Shown: positions 1 to 5,255 of the stretch, in pieces
How the letters are laid out: each line of letters opens with the position of its first letter
How positions within the stretch are numbered: position 1 is the stretch's first letter
Source: an uncultured Oscillospiraceae bacterium
GTDB lineage: Bacteria; Bacillota; Clostridia; Oscillospirales; Acutalibacteraceae
DNA: 5,362 bases
Direction of reading: 5' to 3'
NCBI GenBank assembly: GCA_900554525.1
Contig: USHL01000109.1
Span: forward strand, 1 to 5,362
Notes under the pieces: model-generated
The model's database searches: none
What the model saw: the letters and a program-made list of their open reading frames with translations, nothing else
What the model was told of the DNA's origin: nothing
Program-made: the position numbers and the translations under genes

Positions 1-22
1 CGCCGTGAAAACGGCGCTTTTT
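1..22 (+). terminator. Rho-independent terminator of an upstream gene (left-truncated)
   Basis: A 6-bp GC-rich stem, CGCCGT (1-6) with ACGGCG (11-16), closes a GAAA tetraloop and is followed by C and five T. This is the standard shape of an intrinsic terminator read on the + strand. The window edge probably cuts the outer part of the stem. It should end a + strand transcript from a gene to the left and insulate the rhamnosidase gene from it. Confidence 0.8.
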
Positions 23-33
23 CACTTTTTATA

Positions 34-62
34 TTGCAAAAAACAAAAAAATATGTTACATT
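34..62 (+). promoter_or_regulatory. Putative sigma-A promoter of the GH78 gene
   Basis: TTGCAA (34-39) can serve as -35, followed by a 17-nt spacer and TACATT (57-62) as a weak -10. TG at 54-55 sits one base before this box, as in extended -10 promoters. Transcription would start near 69, giving a leader of about 20 nt with the ribosome site AAAGGTGG at 74-81. The -10 matches the consensus at only 4 of 6 positions and the region is A-rich, so this is a moderate call. The -35 hexamer is identical to the one in the intergenic region at 4931-4936. Confidence 0.5.
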
Positions 63-88
63 AAAAAACAAAAAAAGGTGGTTGTGCT

Positions 89-2335
89 ATGGATTTTCCG
101 TTTCAGTTTATAAAGGCCGGCGAAGAGTACTCTACGCCTCAAAATTATGTCCCTGCACCATATTTCAGAAAAACTTTTTTTGCTGAAAAAAAGCTTTTAG
201 AAGCATCTTTGATTATTACGGGCATTGGTTTTTACGAAGTGTATCTGAACGGTGAAAATATCACCAAGGGTTACCTTGCACCCTACCGCAGTAATCCCGA
301 CCATTACATTTATTATGATAAATATGACTTGACTTTCCTTTTGAAAAGAGGAAAAAATGTTTTGGGCGTGATTCTCGGAAACGGCATGAGAAATTCGCTC
401 GGCGGTTATATCTGGGATTTTGATAAAGCCCGTTTCAGAGGTGCACCGATTACGGCTTTTTCGCTGGAAATGAAGTTTGATGACGGTACGGAAGAAACTG
501 TGCTTTCCGATACCGAAACACTCACTGCACCTTCTCCTGTACTGTTTGATGATTTGCATTTCGGCGAGTATTACGATGCAAGGCTTGAAATACCGGGCTG
601 GAGTCTGCCGGAATATGACGACAGCGGCTGGAAAAATGCATTGCCGGCAGAGCCGCCGCGCGGCGAGGCAAAGTTATGCGAGGCCGAACCGATAGTTTTA
701 AGAAATACAATAAAGCCTGTAAGCGTTACCGCTTTTGAGGACGGTTTTGTTTATGATTTCGGCGTAAACTCCGCGGGGCTTTGTAAATTGAAAATAAACG
801 GCGAAAACGGCCAGAAAATAATACTTCGTTATTTTGAAACTTTAGTTGACGGCAAGCCGCATTTAAGCAATATCCGTTTTTATGACAGTGACCGCTATCA
901 GGAGGACGAATATACCTGCTCCGGCAACGGAACAGAAGAATATACGCCGCGGTTTACATATCACGGCTTCCGTTACGTATGGGTGTCAGGAATCACCGCA
1001 GTGCAGGCGACTAAGGAACTGCTTACATACCTTGAATTAAGTTCGGATATATCTGTCGCCGGTGAATTTTCCTGTAATGATGAAGTGATAAATAAAATAC
1101 AGGAAATGACGCTTCGTTCGGATATTTCCAATTTTTATTACTTCCCGACCGACTGTCCGCAGCGCGAGAAAAACGGCTGGACGGCCGATGCTTCGCTTTC
1201 GGCGGAACAGATGCTTTTGAATCTTACCCCAGAAAAAAGCTATAAGGAATGGCTCAGAAATATTTATAAGGCCATACGCGATAACGGCCAGCTCCCCGGA
1301 ATTATTCCGACAGGCGGCTGGGGATATCACTGGGGCAACGGTCCGGCGTGGGACAACGTTATTGTCTATCTTCCGTACTACACTTATATTTACCGCGGCG
1401 ATAAGGAAATTTTAAAGGAGCTCTCGGCTCCTTTGATGAGATATCTTAATTATCTTTTCACACGGCTTGACGAAAACGGTCTTATGGAGATAGGTCTCGG
1501 TGACTGGTGTCAGCCGTCAAGAGAGTGCGAGGCTTTTGATACTCCGCTTATAGTTACCGACAGTATACTGACGGTGGATATCGCCGAAAAAGCCGCTTTT
1601 ATTTACGAGGTGTTAAATGAAGAACCTCAGCGGCAGTTTGCGCTTTCACTGGCGGAAAGGGTAAAATATGCTTTTAGGGAAAAGCTTATAGATAAGAAGA
1701 CCCTGGAGGTGGCGGGAAAGACTCAAACCGCTCAGGCGATGGCGCTGTATTACGGTCTTTTTACCGAGGAAGAAAAGCCGCGGGCGCTTGATATACTGAT
1801 TTCTTATATTGAGAAGGCTGGCGGACATTTCGATACAGGTGTACTCGGAGGCAGGGTGATTTACCGTTTGCTTGCCGATAACGGATATGAGGAGCTTGCT
1901 TATAATATGATAGTCAGAGAAGACTATCCCTCATACGGTAACTGGGCCGCCCGCGGAGCCACCACTTTATGGGAAGTTTTTATGCCCGAAGGAGGTCCGC
2001 TTCATTCACTCAACCATCATTTCTGGGGTGACGTTTCTGCATGGTTTTATATTTATCTTGCGGGGATAAGGGTCAACCCGACCGGCAGGGATACTGCCAA
2101 CATAGATATAAAACCGCTGTTTATTGAAAGATTAAGCTCGGTATCGGCGTATTATAATACGCCGCATGGGAAAATAACGGTTGATATTAAACATGCTTCA
2201 GACGGAGCTGTGCTTAATATTACCGCGTCGGAAAAGTTGCACGGTGTCATTGCCGCACCGAAAGGCTACCGTTTTTTCGACGGAGTAACCGAAAAACCTC
2301 TGGTTACAGGCAAATACAGAATGGTTAAAAGCTAA
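89..2335 (+). CDS. Alpha-L-rhamnosidase, glycoside hydrolase family 78
   Basis: The product (748 aa) should hydrolyse terminal alpha-L-rhamnose from plant glycosides, pectin fragments or bacterial glycans, with inversion. The visible order is an N-terminal jelly-roll domain of Bac_rhamnosid_N type (about 25-180, with GFYEVYLNG at 47-55), a second beta-sandwich (about 205-310, with YDFGVNSAG), the (alpha/alpha)6 catalytic barrel (about 325-655) and a C-terminal beta domain (about 660-745). The signature DCPQREKNGWTAD is at 355-367. By comparison with Bacillus RhaB, D355, E360 and D367 are the sugar-binding and acid residues, and E629 in GATTLWE is the likely general base. There is no signal peptide, so the enzyme is probably cytoplasmic and acts on imported oligosaccharides. 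The ATG at 89 follows AAAGGTGG with 7 nt spacing. It is shorter than many 850-1100 aa family members but lacks no core domain. It has no sugar transporter or regulator beside it. The exact rhamnoside substrate cannot be told from sequence. Confidence 0.95.
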   Translation: MDFPFQFIKAGEEYSTPQNYVPAPYFRKTFFAEKKLLEASLIITGIGFYEVYLNGENITKGYLAPYRSNPDHYIYYDKYDLTFLLKRGKNVLGVILGNGMRNSLGGYIWDFDKARFRGAPITAFSLEMKFDDGTEETVLSDTETLTAPSPVLFDDLHFGEYYDARLEIPGWSLPEYDDSGWKNALPAEPPRGEAKLCEAEPIVLRNTIKPVSVTAFEDGFVYDFGVNSAGLCKLKINGENGQKIILRYFETLVDGKPHLSNIRFYDSDRYQEDEYTCSGNGTEEYTPRFTYHGFRYVWVSGITAVQATKELLTYLELSSDISVAGEFSCNDEVINKIQEMTLRSDISNFYYFPTDCPQREKNGWTADASLSAEQMLLNLTPEKSYKEWLRNIYKAIRDNGQLPGIIPTGGWGYHWGNGPAWDNVIVYLPYYTYIYRGDKEILKELSAPLMRYLNYLFTRLDENGLMEIGLGDWCQPSRECEAFDTPLIVTDSILTVDIAEKAAFIYEVLNEEPQRQFALSLAERVKYAFREKLIDKKTLEVAGKTQTAQAMALYYGLFTEEEKPRALDILISYIEKAGGHFDTGVLGGRVIYRLLADNGYEELAYNMIVREDYPSYGNWAARGATTLWEVFMPEGGPLHSLNHHFWGDVSAWFYIYLAGIRVNPTGRDTANIDIKPLFIERLSSVSAYYNTPHGKITVDIKHASDGAVLNITASEKLHGVIAAPKGYRFFDGVTEKPLVTGKYRMVKS

Positions 2336-2339
2336 AATA

Positions 2340-2367
2340 AGCCCTGACGGAATATTCCGTCAGGGCT
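2340..2367. terminator. Bidirectional terminator: perfect 28-bp palindrome
   Basis: The arms AGCCCTGACGGA (2340-2351) and TCCGTCAGGGCT (2356-2367) pair over 12 bp around an ATAT loop, without mismatch. The element lies 4 nt after the rhamnosidase stop and 3 nt before the lipoprotein stop (2371-2373, minus strand), exactly between two convergent genes. The flanks are only moderately T-rich (GGTTTATTT on the + side, TATTTTAGCTTTT on the - side), so termination may be imperfect, but position and symmetry argue for use from both sides. Confidence 0.85.
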
Positions 2368-2370
2368 GGT

Positions 2371-2871
2371 TTATTTGATAGTTGTGTTTTTAAAGCTTAT
2401 TCTAAACCCTGAATCCGGGACTTCGGCTGAAATCGGCAGTCCGGTCGCACCGAGAATAAGCCGGAAGCTGATATCTTCGGTTTTACCGTTTATACAGTAA
2501 TTGTCGTTTTCAAAAACCACTTCGGACTTCTCTGCGGCGCGCAATATGCGGTAAAGATTTGTGAACGCAGTGCCCTGCGGCAGGGAGGAAATATCGTTTT
2601 TATACTCAAGACCTCGGTATTCTGCAGTCATATCGTCACCGTTGAATATGAGCTTCAGACCTTTAAGCGTATCGGGCGAAGTGATTTCGCAGGTCATAAC
2701 GCCGTCATCCGAAATGTCTGCGGATGCCTCGTAGCATTCATTGTAATAGGTTATCTCGCAGTTGAAGGTTATTCCGGATGTGAGCGGTTGAATATCCAAG
2801 CGTTTCTGAGCACAGGAGGCAGTCGATAATATCATAAGTGCCGCAAAAATAAATGCCGTAAGTTTTTTCAA
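2371..2871 (-). CDS. Small lipoprotein, LolA-like fold suspected
   Basis: The product is a 166-aa protein with a type II signal peptide: KK at 2-3, a hydrophobic stretch 4-15 and Cys20 after LSTAS. The lipobox is slightly off consensus (T at -3). The lipidated Cys would anchor it on the outer face of the cytoplasmic membrane. The mature part has a run of short predicted beta-strands, a 'SPDTLKGLKLIF' segment (65-76) and one likely helix (101-115). This resembles the LolA/LppX/GerS superfamily seen in Clostridia, but that assignment comes from pattern only. Four further cysteines (38, 46, 61, 126) could form disulfides. The start is TTG at 2871, supported by AAAGGA 10 nt upstream and by the signal peptide that begins right there; the next ATG (residue 13) would destroy the signal. 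It is the last gene of the operon, 17 nt after nnr. Its function is unknown; a role in envelope or spore biology is only a guess. Confidence 0.85.
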   Translation of the reverse strand: MKKLTAFIFAALMILSTASCAQKRLDIQPLTSGITFNCEITYYNECYEASADISDDGVMTCEITSPDTLKGLKLIFNGDDMTAEYRGLEYKNDISSLPQGTAFTNLYRILRAAEKSEVVFENDNYCINGKTEDISFRLILGATGLPISAEVPDSGFRISFKNTTIK

Positions 2872-2881
2872 GCCGAAAGCG

Positions 2882-2891
2882 TCCTTTCCTA
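2882..2891 (-). promoter_or_regulatory. Ribosome binding site overlapping the nnr stop codon
   Basis: On the minus strand TAGGAAAGGA contains the TAG stop of nnr (2891-2889) and AAAGGA (2887-2882), 10 nt before the TTG start of the lipoprotein gene. The overlap suggests translational coupling: ribosomes ending nnr expose or feed the next initiation site. It fixes the TTG as the start. Confidence 0.7.
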
Positions 2892-4340
2892 CAGCTCCTC
2901 TATCATATCGGATGGCAGCATAGCGCGTTCACCGCGCTTTGACGCCGCCCTGTCGCCGGCCTCACCGTGAAGATATACCGCGGAACAGGCGGCGTTTACC
3001 GTCTCTGTGCCTTGCGCAAGCAGAGATACGACAATTCCGGCAAGTACGTCTCCGCTGCCGCCGGTCGACATTCCGGGGTTGCCTGTGAGATTGAAGAAAA
3101 TTCTGCCGTCGGGCGCGGCAATAACGGTATTTGCACCCTTGAGTACAAGCGTACAGCCATATTTCAGTGCGAAGCTTCGTGCAGTATTTATGCGGTCAGA
3201 CTCGACTTCTCTGACAGTACAGGAGCAAAGACGAGCCATTTCACCGGGGTGAGGTGTCAGTATGACGGGAGCTTTACTTTTTCTAATAATATCTATGCGG
3301 CCGCAAAGGGCATTTATGCCATCAGCGTCTATAACCATAGGTATGCCGGAAGTTTCGGCAATGTACTCGGTTATCTTACGGGTATCTTCGGATACCCCGA
3401 GACCGCAGCCGATGAGCACCGCGCTGCTGCCTGCCATGGCTTTATCAATTAAGTGCGGGTCAAAGCGGAGAGTTCCCGTGCTGTTTTTCGGAGCGGGAAT
3501 GCATACCGCTTCCGGGACCGAAGCGGTAAATACGGGATAAATGCTTTCGCAAATCAGGCACTTAAGTATTCCTGTGCCGCTTCTCAGAGCGGCGCGGGCG
3601 GCGAGTATTGCAGCGCCTGCCATACCGTAGCTGCCGGTCACGGTCAGCGCCGTTCCGAAGGTTCCTTTATGCGAATTGTGTCTTCGCTTTTTAAAGAACG
3701 GTTTTTCGGTTGTTTCGGCTATTGCACCGACCGGTTCAACGCCTATGTCGGCAACCGATATTTCTCCGCAGAAATCGGAGCCGTCAGGCAGTAAAAGCCC
3801 GGGCTTTAAAGCGATAAAGGTAACTGTCAGGTCGGCGTCGACGGCGGCGCCGAGTATGCGGCCGCTGTCGGCTTCAACGCCGCTCGGTATGTCAACGGCG
3901 ATTTTTACGGCCGGAGAGCCGTTTATTTTGTTTATAAGGCTTACGGCTGTGTTATCAAGCCTGCGGTTGAGTCCTATCCCGAAAAGAGCGTCGATTATGA
4001 TATCTGAGCTTTCAAAATCCGGGTTTTCGCTTTTTTTAACAAGCGGGAGCCTTTCGTAATAGTATCCGGCATTTTCGGTGACCGGAGCTCCGAACGGAGT
4101 AATCACGGTTACTTCGGCACCGTGTTCGCTTAAGATTCCGGCTATTACACAGCCGTCGCCGCCGTTGTTTCCGCTGCCGCAGACAACCGTGACTTTTTTG
4201 CCGGCGCAGCCGTATCTCTGCATTATTATTCCGGCGGCGGCGGCGCCGGCACGGTACATTAATTCACGGAAAGAAAAAATACCGCTTTTCACAGCATTTT
4301 CCTCCGACTCCCTTATCAAAGCCTTAGTCAATACCTTCAA
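2889..4340 (-). CDS. nnr: Bifunctional NAD(P)H-hydrate epimerase / ADP-dependent NAD(P)H-hydrate dehydratase
   Basis: This 483-aa cytosolic repair enzyme restores NAD(P)H from its damaged hydrates. The N-terminal YjeF_N half (about 1-210) epimerises R- and S-NAD(P)HX; it shows GSGNNGGDG at 55-63, DALFG with D117, and VDIPSG at 149-154. The C-terminal ribokinase-like half (about 215-483) dehydrates S-NAD(P)HX at the expense of ADP. It shows HKGTFG at 224-229, VIDADGINAL at 337-346, LTPHPGEMARL at 361-371, LKGAN at 400-404 and GGSGDVLAG at 427-435, with D431 as the expected catalytic aspartate. Both halves look complete, and the length is close to that of E. coli Nnr (about 515). The start is TTG at 4340, preceded by AAAGGAG with 9 nt spacing; no in-frame ATG lies between the site and the TTG. 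It is the middle gene of the operon, 14 nt after the DUF6106-type gene. The acpS and alr genes that often neighbour nnr in Firmicutes are not in the window. Confidence 0.96.
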   Translation of the reverse strand: MKVLTKALIRESEENAVKSGIFSFRELMYRAGAAAAGIIMQRYGCAGKKVTVVCGSGNNGGDGCVIAGILSEHGAEVTVITPFGAPVTENAGYYYERLPLVKKSENPDFESSDIIIDALFGIGLNRRLDNTAVSLINKINGSPAVKIAVDIPSGVEADSGRILGAAVDADLTVTFIALKPGLLLPDGSDFCGEISVADIGVEPVGAIAETTEKPFFKKRRHNSHKGTFGTALTVTGSYGMAGAAILAARAALRSGTGILKCLICESIYPVFTASVPEAVCIPAPKNSTGTLRFDPHLIDKAMAGSSAVLIGCGLGVSEDTRKITEYIAETSGIPMVIDADGINALCGRIDIIRKSKAPVILTPHPGEMARLCSCTVREVESDRINTARSFALKYGCTLVLKGANTVIAAPDGRIFFNLTGNPGMSTGGSGDVLAGIVVSLLAQGTETVNAACSAVYLHGEAGDRAASKRGERAMLPSDMIEEL

Positions 4341-4349
4341 AGCGGCACA

Positions 4350-4357
4350 CTCCTTTA
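4350..4357 (-). promoter_or_regulatory. Ribosome binding site of nnr overlapping the upstream stop codon
   Basis: The minus-strand sequence TAAAGGAG joins the TAA stop of the upstream membrane-protein gene (4357-4355) to the Shine-Dalgarno AAAGGAG (4356-4350), 9 nt before the TTG start of nnr. It decides the TTG start and points to coupled translation. The same arrangement occurs at the next junction of the operon. Confidence 0.75.
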
Positions 4358-4867
4358 TTTGAACGCGCTGTTTGCAATGAATTTAGGGACAAACTTAACA
4401 ATGGCGCCGCGCACACGCTCGTCCGGCGCAAAGACAATGTAAAGTGTACCTTTGCCTTCGCGGGAGGATACCATAAGATAAGCGTCCGGGTCGTTTAAGT
4501 CACAGGCAAGCACAAGCTCCTTGCTGTTGACCGAAGTTATCTGGTTCGGATTGAACTTTTCAAGTCGGGAAACAGTCTGAAGCTCGAACGAGGTGACACG
4601 CTTGCGCGAACCCTTGTTAATAATCTTGTCGATATCCATTGTGCCGTTGGTGACGATATACTCATATTCGATATTGAAACGGGTGCTGAGCTTATATGCT
4701 CCGAAAATCACACCTGCTATAAGCAGAAGTGAAAAGGGCATCAGCACACTGCCGAACATAAAGATCAAAAAACAGAGCACAAAGGCAAGGAACCAGATGC
4801 CGATTACAGCGGCAATGGTTTTTCCGGTTTTTCTGATAGCGATTATCTGTTCAAAAAAAGTATCCAT
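4355..4867 (-). CDS. Small membrane protein, DUF6106 type
   Basis: The product is a 170-aa protein of unknown function. An amphipathic N-terminus with basic residues (RKTGK, 12-16) is followed by two close transmembrane helices (about 17-38 and 42-60), so both ends are probably cytosolic. The soluble part (about 62-170) begins NIEYEYIVTNGTMDIDKI and continues with a basic KGSRKR patch at 85-90, a pattern I associate with Clostridia DUF6106 proteins. It may form a small beta-rich domain at the membrane. The frame is open up to an ATG at 4918, but I choose the ATG at 4867: GAGGAG lies 7 nt upstream, and the 4918 codon falls inside the promoter, upstream of the expected transcript start. It is the first gene of the operon with nnr and the lipoprotein. 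The family name is from memory of its pattern; no activity can be assigned. Confidence 0.85.
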   Translation of the reverse strand: MDTFFEQIIAIRKTGKTIAAVIGIWFLAFVLCFLIFMFGSVLMPFSLLLIAGVIFGAYKLSTRFNIEYEYIVTNGTMDIDKIINKGSRKRVTSFELQTVSRLEKFNPNQITSVNSKELVLACDLNDPDAYLMVSSREGKGTLYIVFAPDERVRGAIVKFVPKFIANSAFK

Positions 4868-4880
4868 ATGATTTCTCCTC
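4868..4880 (-). promoter_or_regulatory. Ribosome binding site deciding the DUF6106-type start
   Basis: GAGGAG (4880-4875, minus strand) lies 7 nt before the ATG at 4867. It is a near-perfect match to the anti-Shine-Dalgarno. No comparable site precedes the more distal in-frame ATGs at 4918 and 4909, both of which overlap promoter elements. Confidence 0.8.
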
Positions 4881-4907
4881 AGTAAAGCAGATATAGTAAT
4901 TATAATC

Positions 4908-4936
4908 ATTATACACAAAAGCGGTTATACTTGCAA
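4908..4936 (-). promoter_or_regulatory. Sigma-A promoter of the DUF6106-nnr-lipoprotein operon
   Basis: Read on the minus strand: -35 TTGCAA (4936-4931), a 17-nt spacer and a perfect -10 TATAAT (4913-4908). Transcription should start near 4901, giving a leader of about 34 nt before the ATG at 4867. The -35 is the same six base pairs used by the divergent promoter. A second TATAAT (4904-4899) lies just downstream but has no suitably spaced -35 as good as this one. Confidence 0.8.
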
Positions 4937-4959
4937 TAGTATTTGTTTTAGTATATAAT
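4931..4959 (+). promoter_or_regulatory. Sigma-A promoter of the PqqD-like / ABC transporter genes
   Basis: TTGCAA (4931-4936), a 17-nt spacer and a perfect TATAAT (4954-4959). The start of transcription should be near 4966, leaving a leader of roughly 28 nt. The -35 element is shared with the divergent minus-strand promoter, with both -10 boxes placed symmetrically around the centre at 4933.5. Confidence 0.8.
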
Positions 4960-4982
4960 AAATTTACCTTTTATTAATAAGT

Positions 4983-4990
4983 GGGGTGAT
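4983..4990 (+). promoter_or_regulatory. Ribosome binding site of the PqqD-like gene
   Basis: GGGGTGAT resembles the full anti-Shine-Dalgarno complement GGAGGTGAT and ends 3 nt before the TTG at 4994; the GGGG core is 7 nt away. No in-frame ATG is present near the beginning of the protein, so this site supports the TTG start. Confidence 0.7.
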
Positions 4991-4993
4991 ATT

Positions 4994-5254
4994 TTGCGCA
5001 TAAAAAAAGGCTTTAAGATAGAAAATCTTTCCGGAAACAGCACGGTCGGCTCGGATGATCCGGAATTCAACAGTACTATAGTTCTGAGCGATACGGCTTT
5101 GTTCCTTTGGAAAATGCTTGAGGAAAAGGATACTTCAAAGGCGGAAATGCTGAACGGCCTGCTCGATAATTTTGAGATATCGACTGTCCTTGCGCTTAAT
5201 GATATAGATGTTTTTCTGCGTACAATGAAAAAATACGGCATTATAGAGGAATAA
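4994..5254 (+). CDS. PqqD-like protein (stand-alone RiPP recognition element fold)
   Basis: The product is an 86-aa cytosolic protein with the PqqD pattern: an N-terminal beta part (about 1-31, with FNSTIVLSDTA), then three helices (about 33-44, 47-60, 64-81) ending in the typical 'FLRTMKKYGIIEE'. W39 in ALFLWKMLEE corresponds to the conserved 'iW.lL' of the family. In known members this winged-helix-like domain binds the leader of a precursor peptide and presents it to a modifying enzyme, for example the radical SAM protein PqqE in PQQ synthesis or the protease in lasso peptide synthesis. No PqqE-type enzyme or precursor is in the window, so PQQ synthesis is not implied. The start is TTG with a strong ribosome site. 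One nucleotide separates it from the next gene, which looks like an ABC transporter, suggesting one operon for peptide handling or export. The fold call is strong; the role is inferred. Confidence 0.85.
   Translation: MRIKKGFKIENLSGNSTVGSDDPEFNSTIVLSDTALFLWKMLEEKDTSKAEMLNGLLDNFEISTVLALNDIDVFLRTMKKYGIIEE
5245..5250 (+). promoter_or_regulatory. Ribosome binding site inside the end of the PqqD-like gene
   Basis: AGAGGA lies within the last codons of the PqqD-like gene, 5 nt before the ATG at 5256. The stop TAA (5252-5254) and this ATG are one base apart, so the two genes are probably translationally coupled. Confidence 0.7.
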
Positions 5255-5255
5255 A

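Noticed and set aside
197..1828. Open frames inside the rhamnosidase gene (477-695 on +; 197-559, 522-710, 1037-1330 and 1646-1828 on -)
   Set aside because: All lie within the GH78 coding sequence with its intact motifs, and none looks like a protein family.
4221..4255. GC-rich run of CGG/GCC triplets that looks like a repeat or hairpin
   Set aside because: It encodes the alanine/glycine-rich AGAAAAG helix near the N-terminus of Nnr, common in the family.
2967..4362. Several open frames on the + strand opposite nnr (2967-3452, 3007-3252, 3262-3540, 3453-3794, 3676-4059, 4078-4362)
   Set aside because: They are antisense to a fully recognised gene, overlap one another, show no family motif and lack ribosome sites; they are by-products of codon composition.
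4899..4906. Second TATAAT (ATTATAAT palindrome) as an alternative promoter
   Set aside because: No good -35 lies 16-18 nt away on either strand; the box at 4913-4908 has a better-spaced partner.
4868..4918. N-terminal extension of the DUF6106-type protein to an ATG at 4918 (17 extra residues, MCIMIIITISALLRRNH)
   Set aside because: The extension lies over the -10 box and spacer of the operon promoter, upstream of the expected transcript start, and has no ribosome site; the ATG at 4867 has GAGGAG at the right distance.
4868..4993. Riboswitch, small RNA or tRNA in the intergenic region
   Set aside because: The predicted leaders are only about 28-34 nt and no stable stem or tRNA-like fold is visible.
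4948..5241. Minus-strand open frame of 97 codons opposite the PqqD-like gene
   Set aside because: It is antisense to a gene with a recognisable fold, promoter and ribosome site, and would end inside the promoter region; its composition is rich in Ser/Phe as expected for a shadow.
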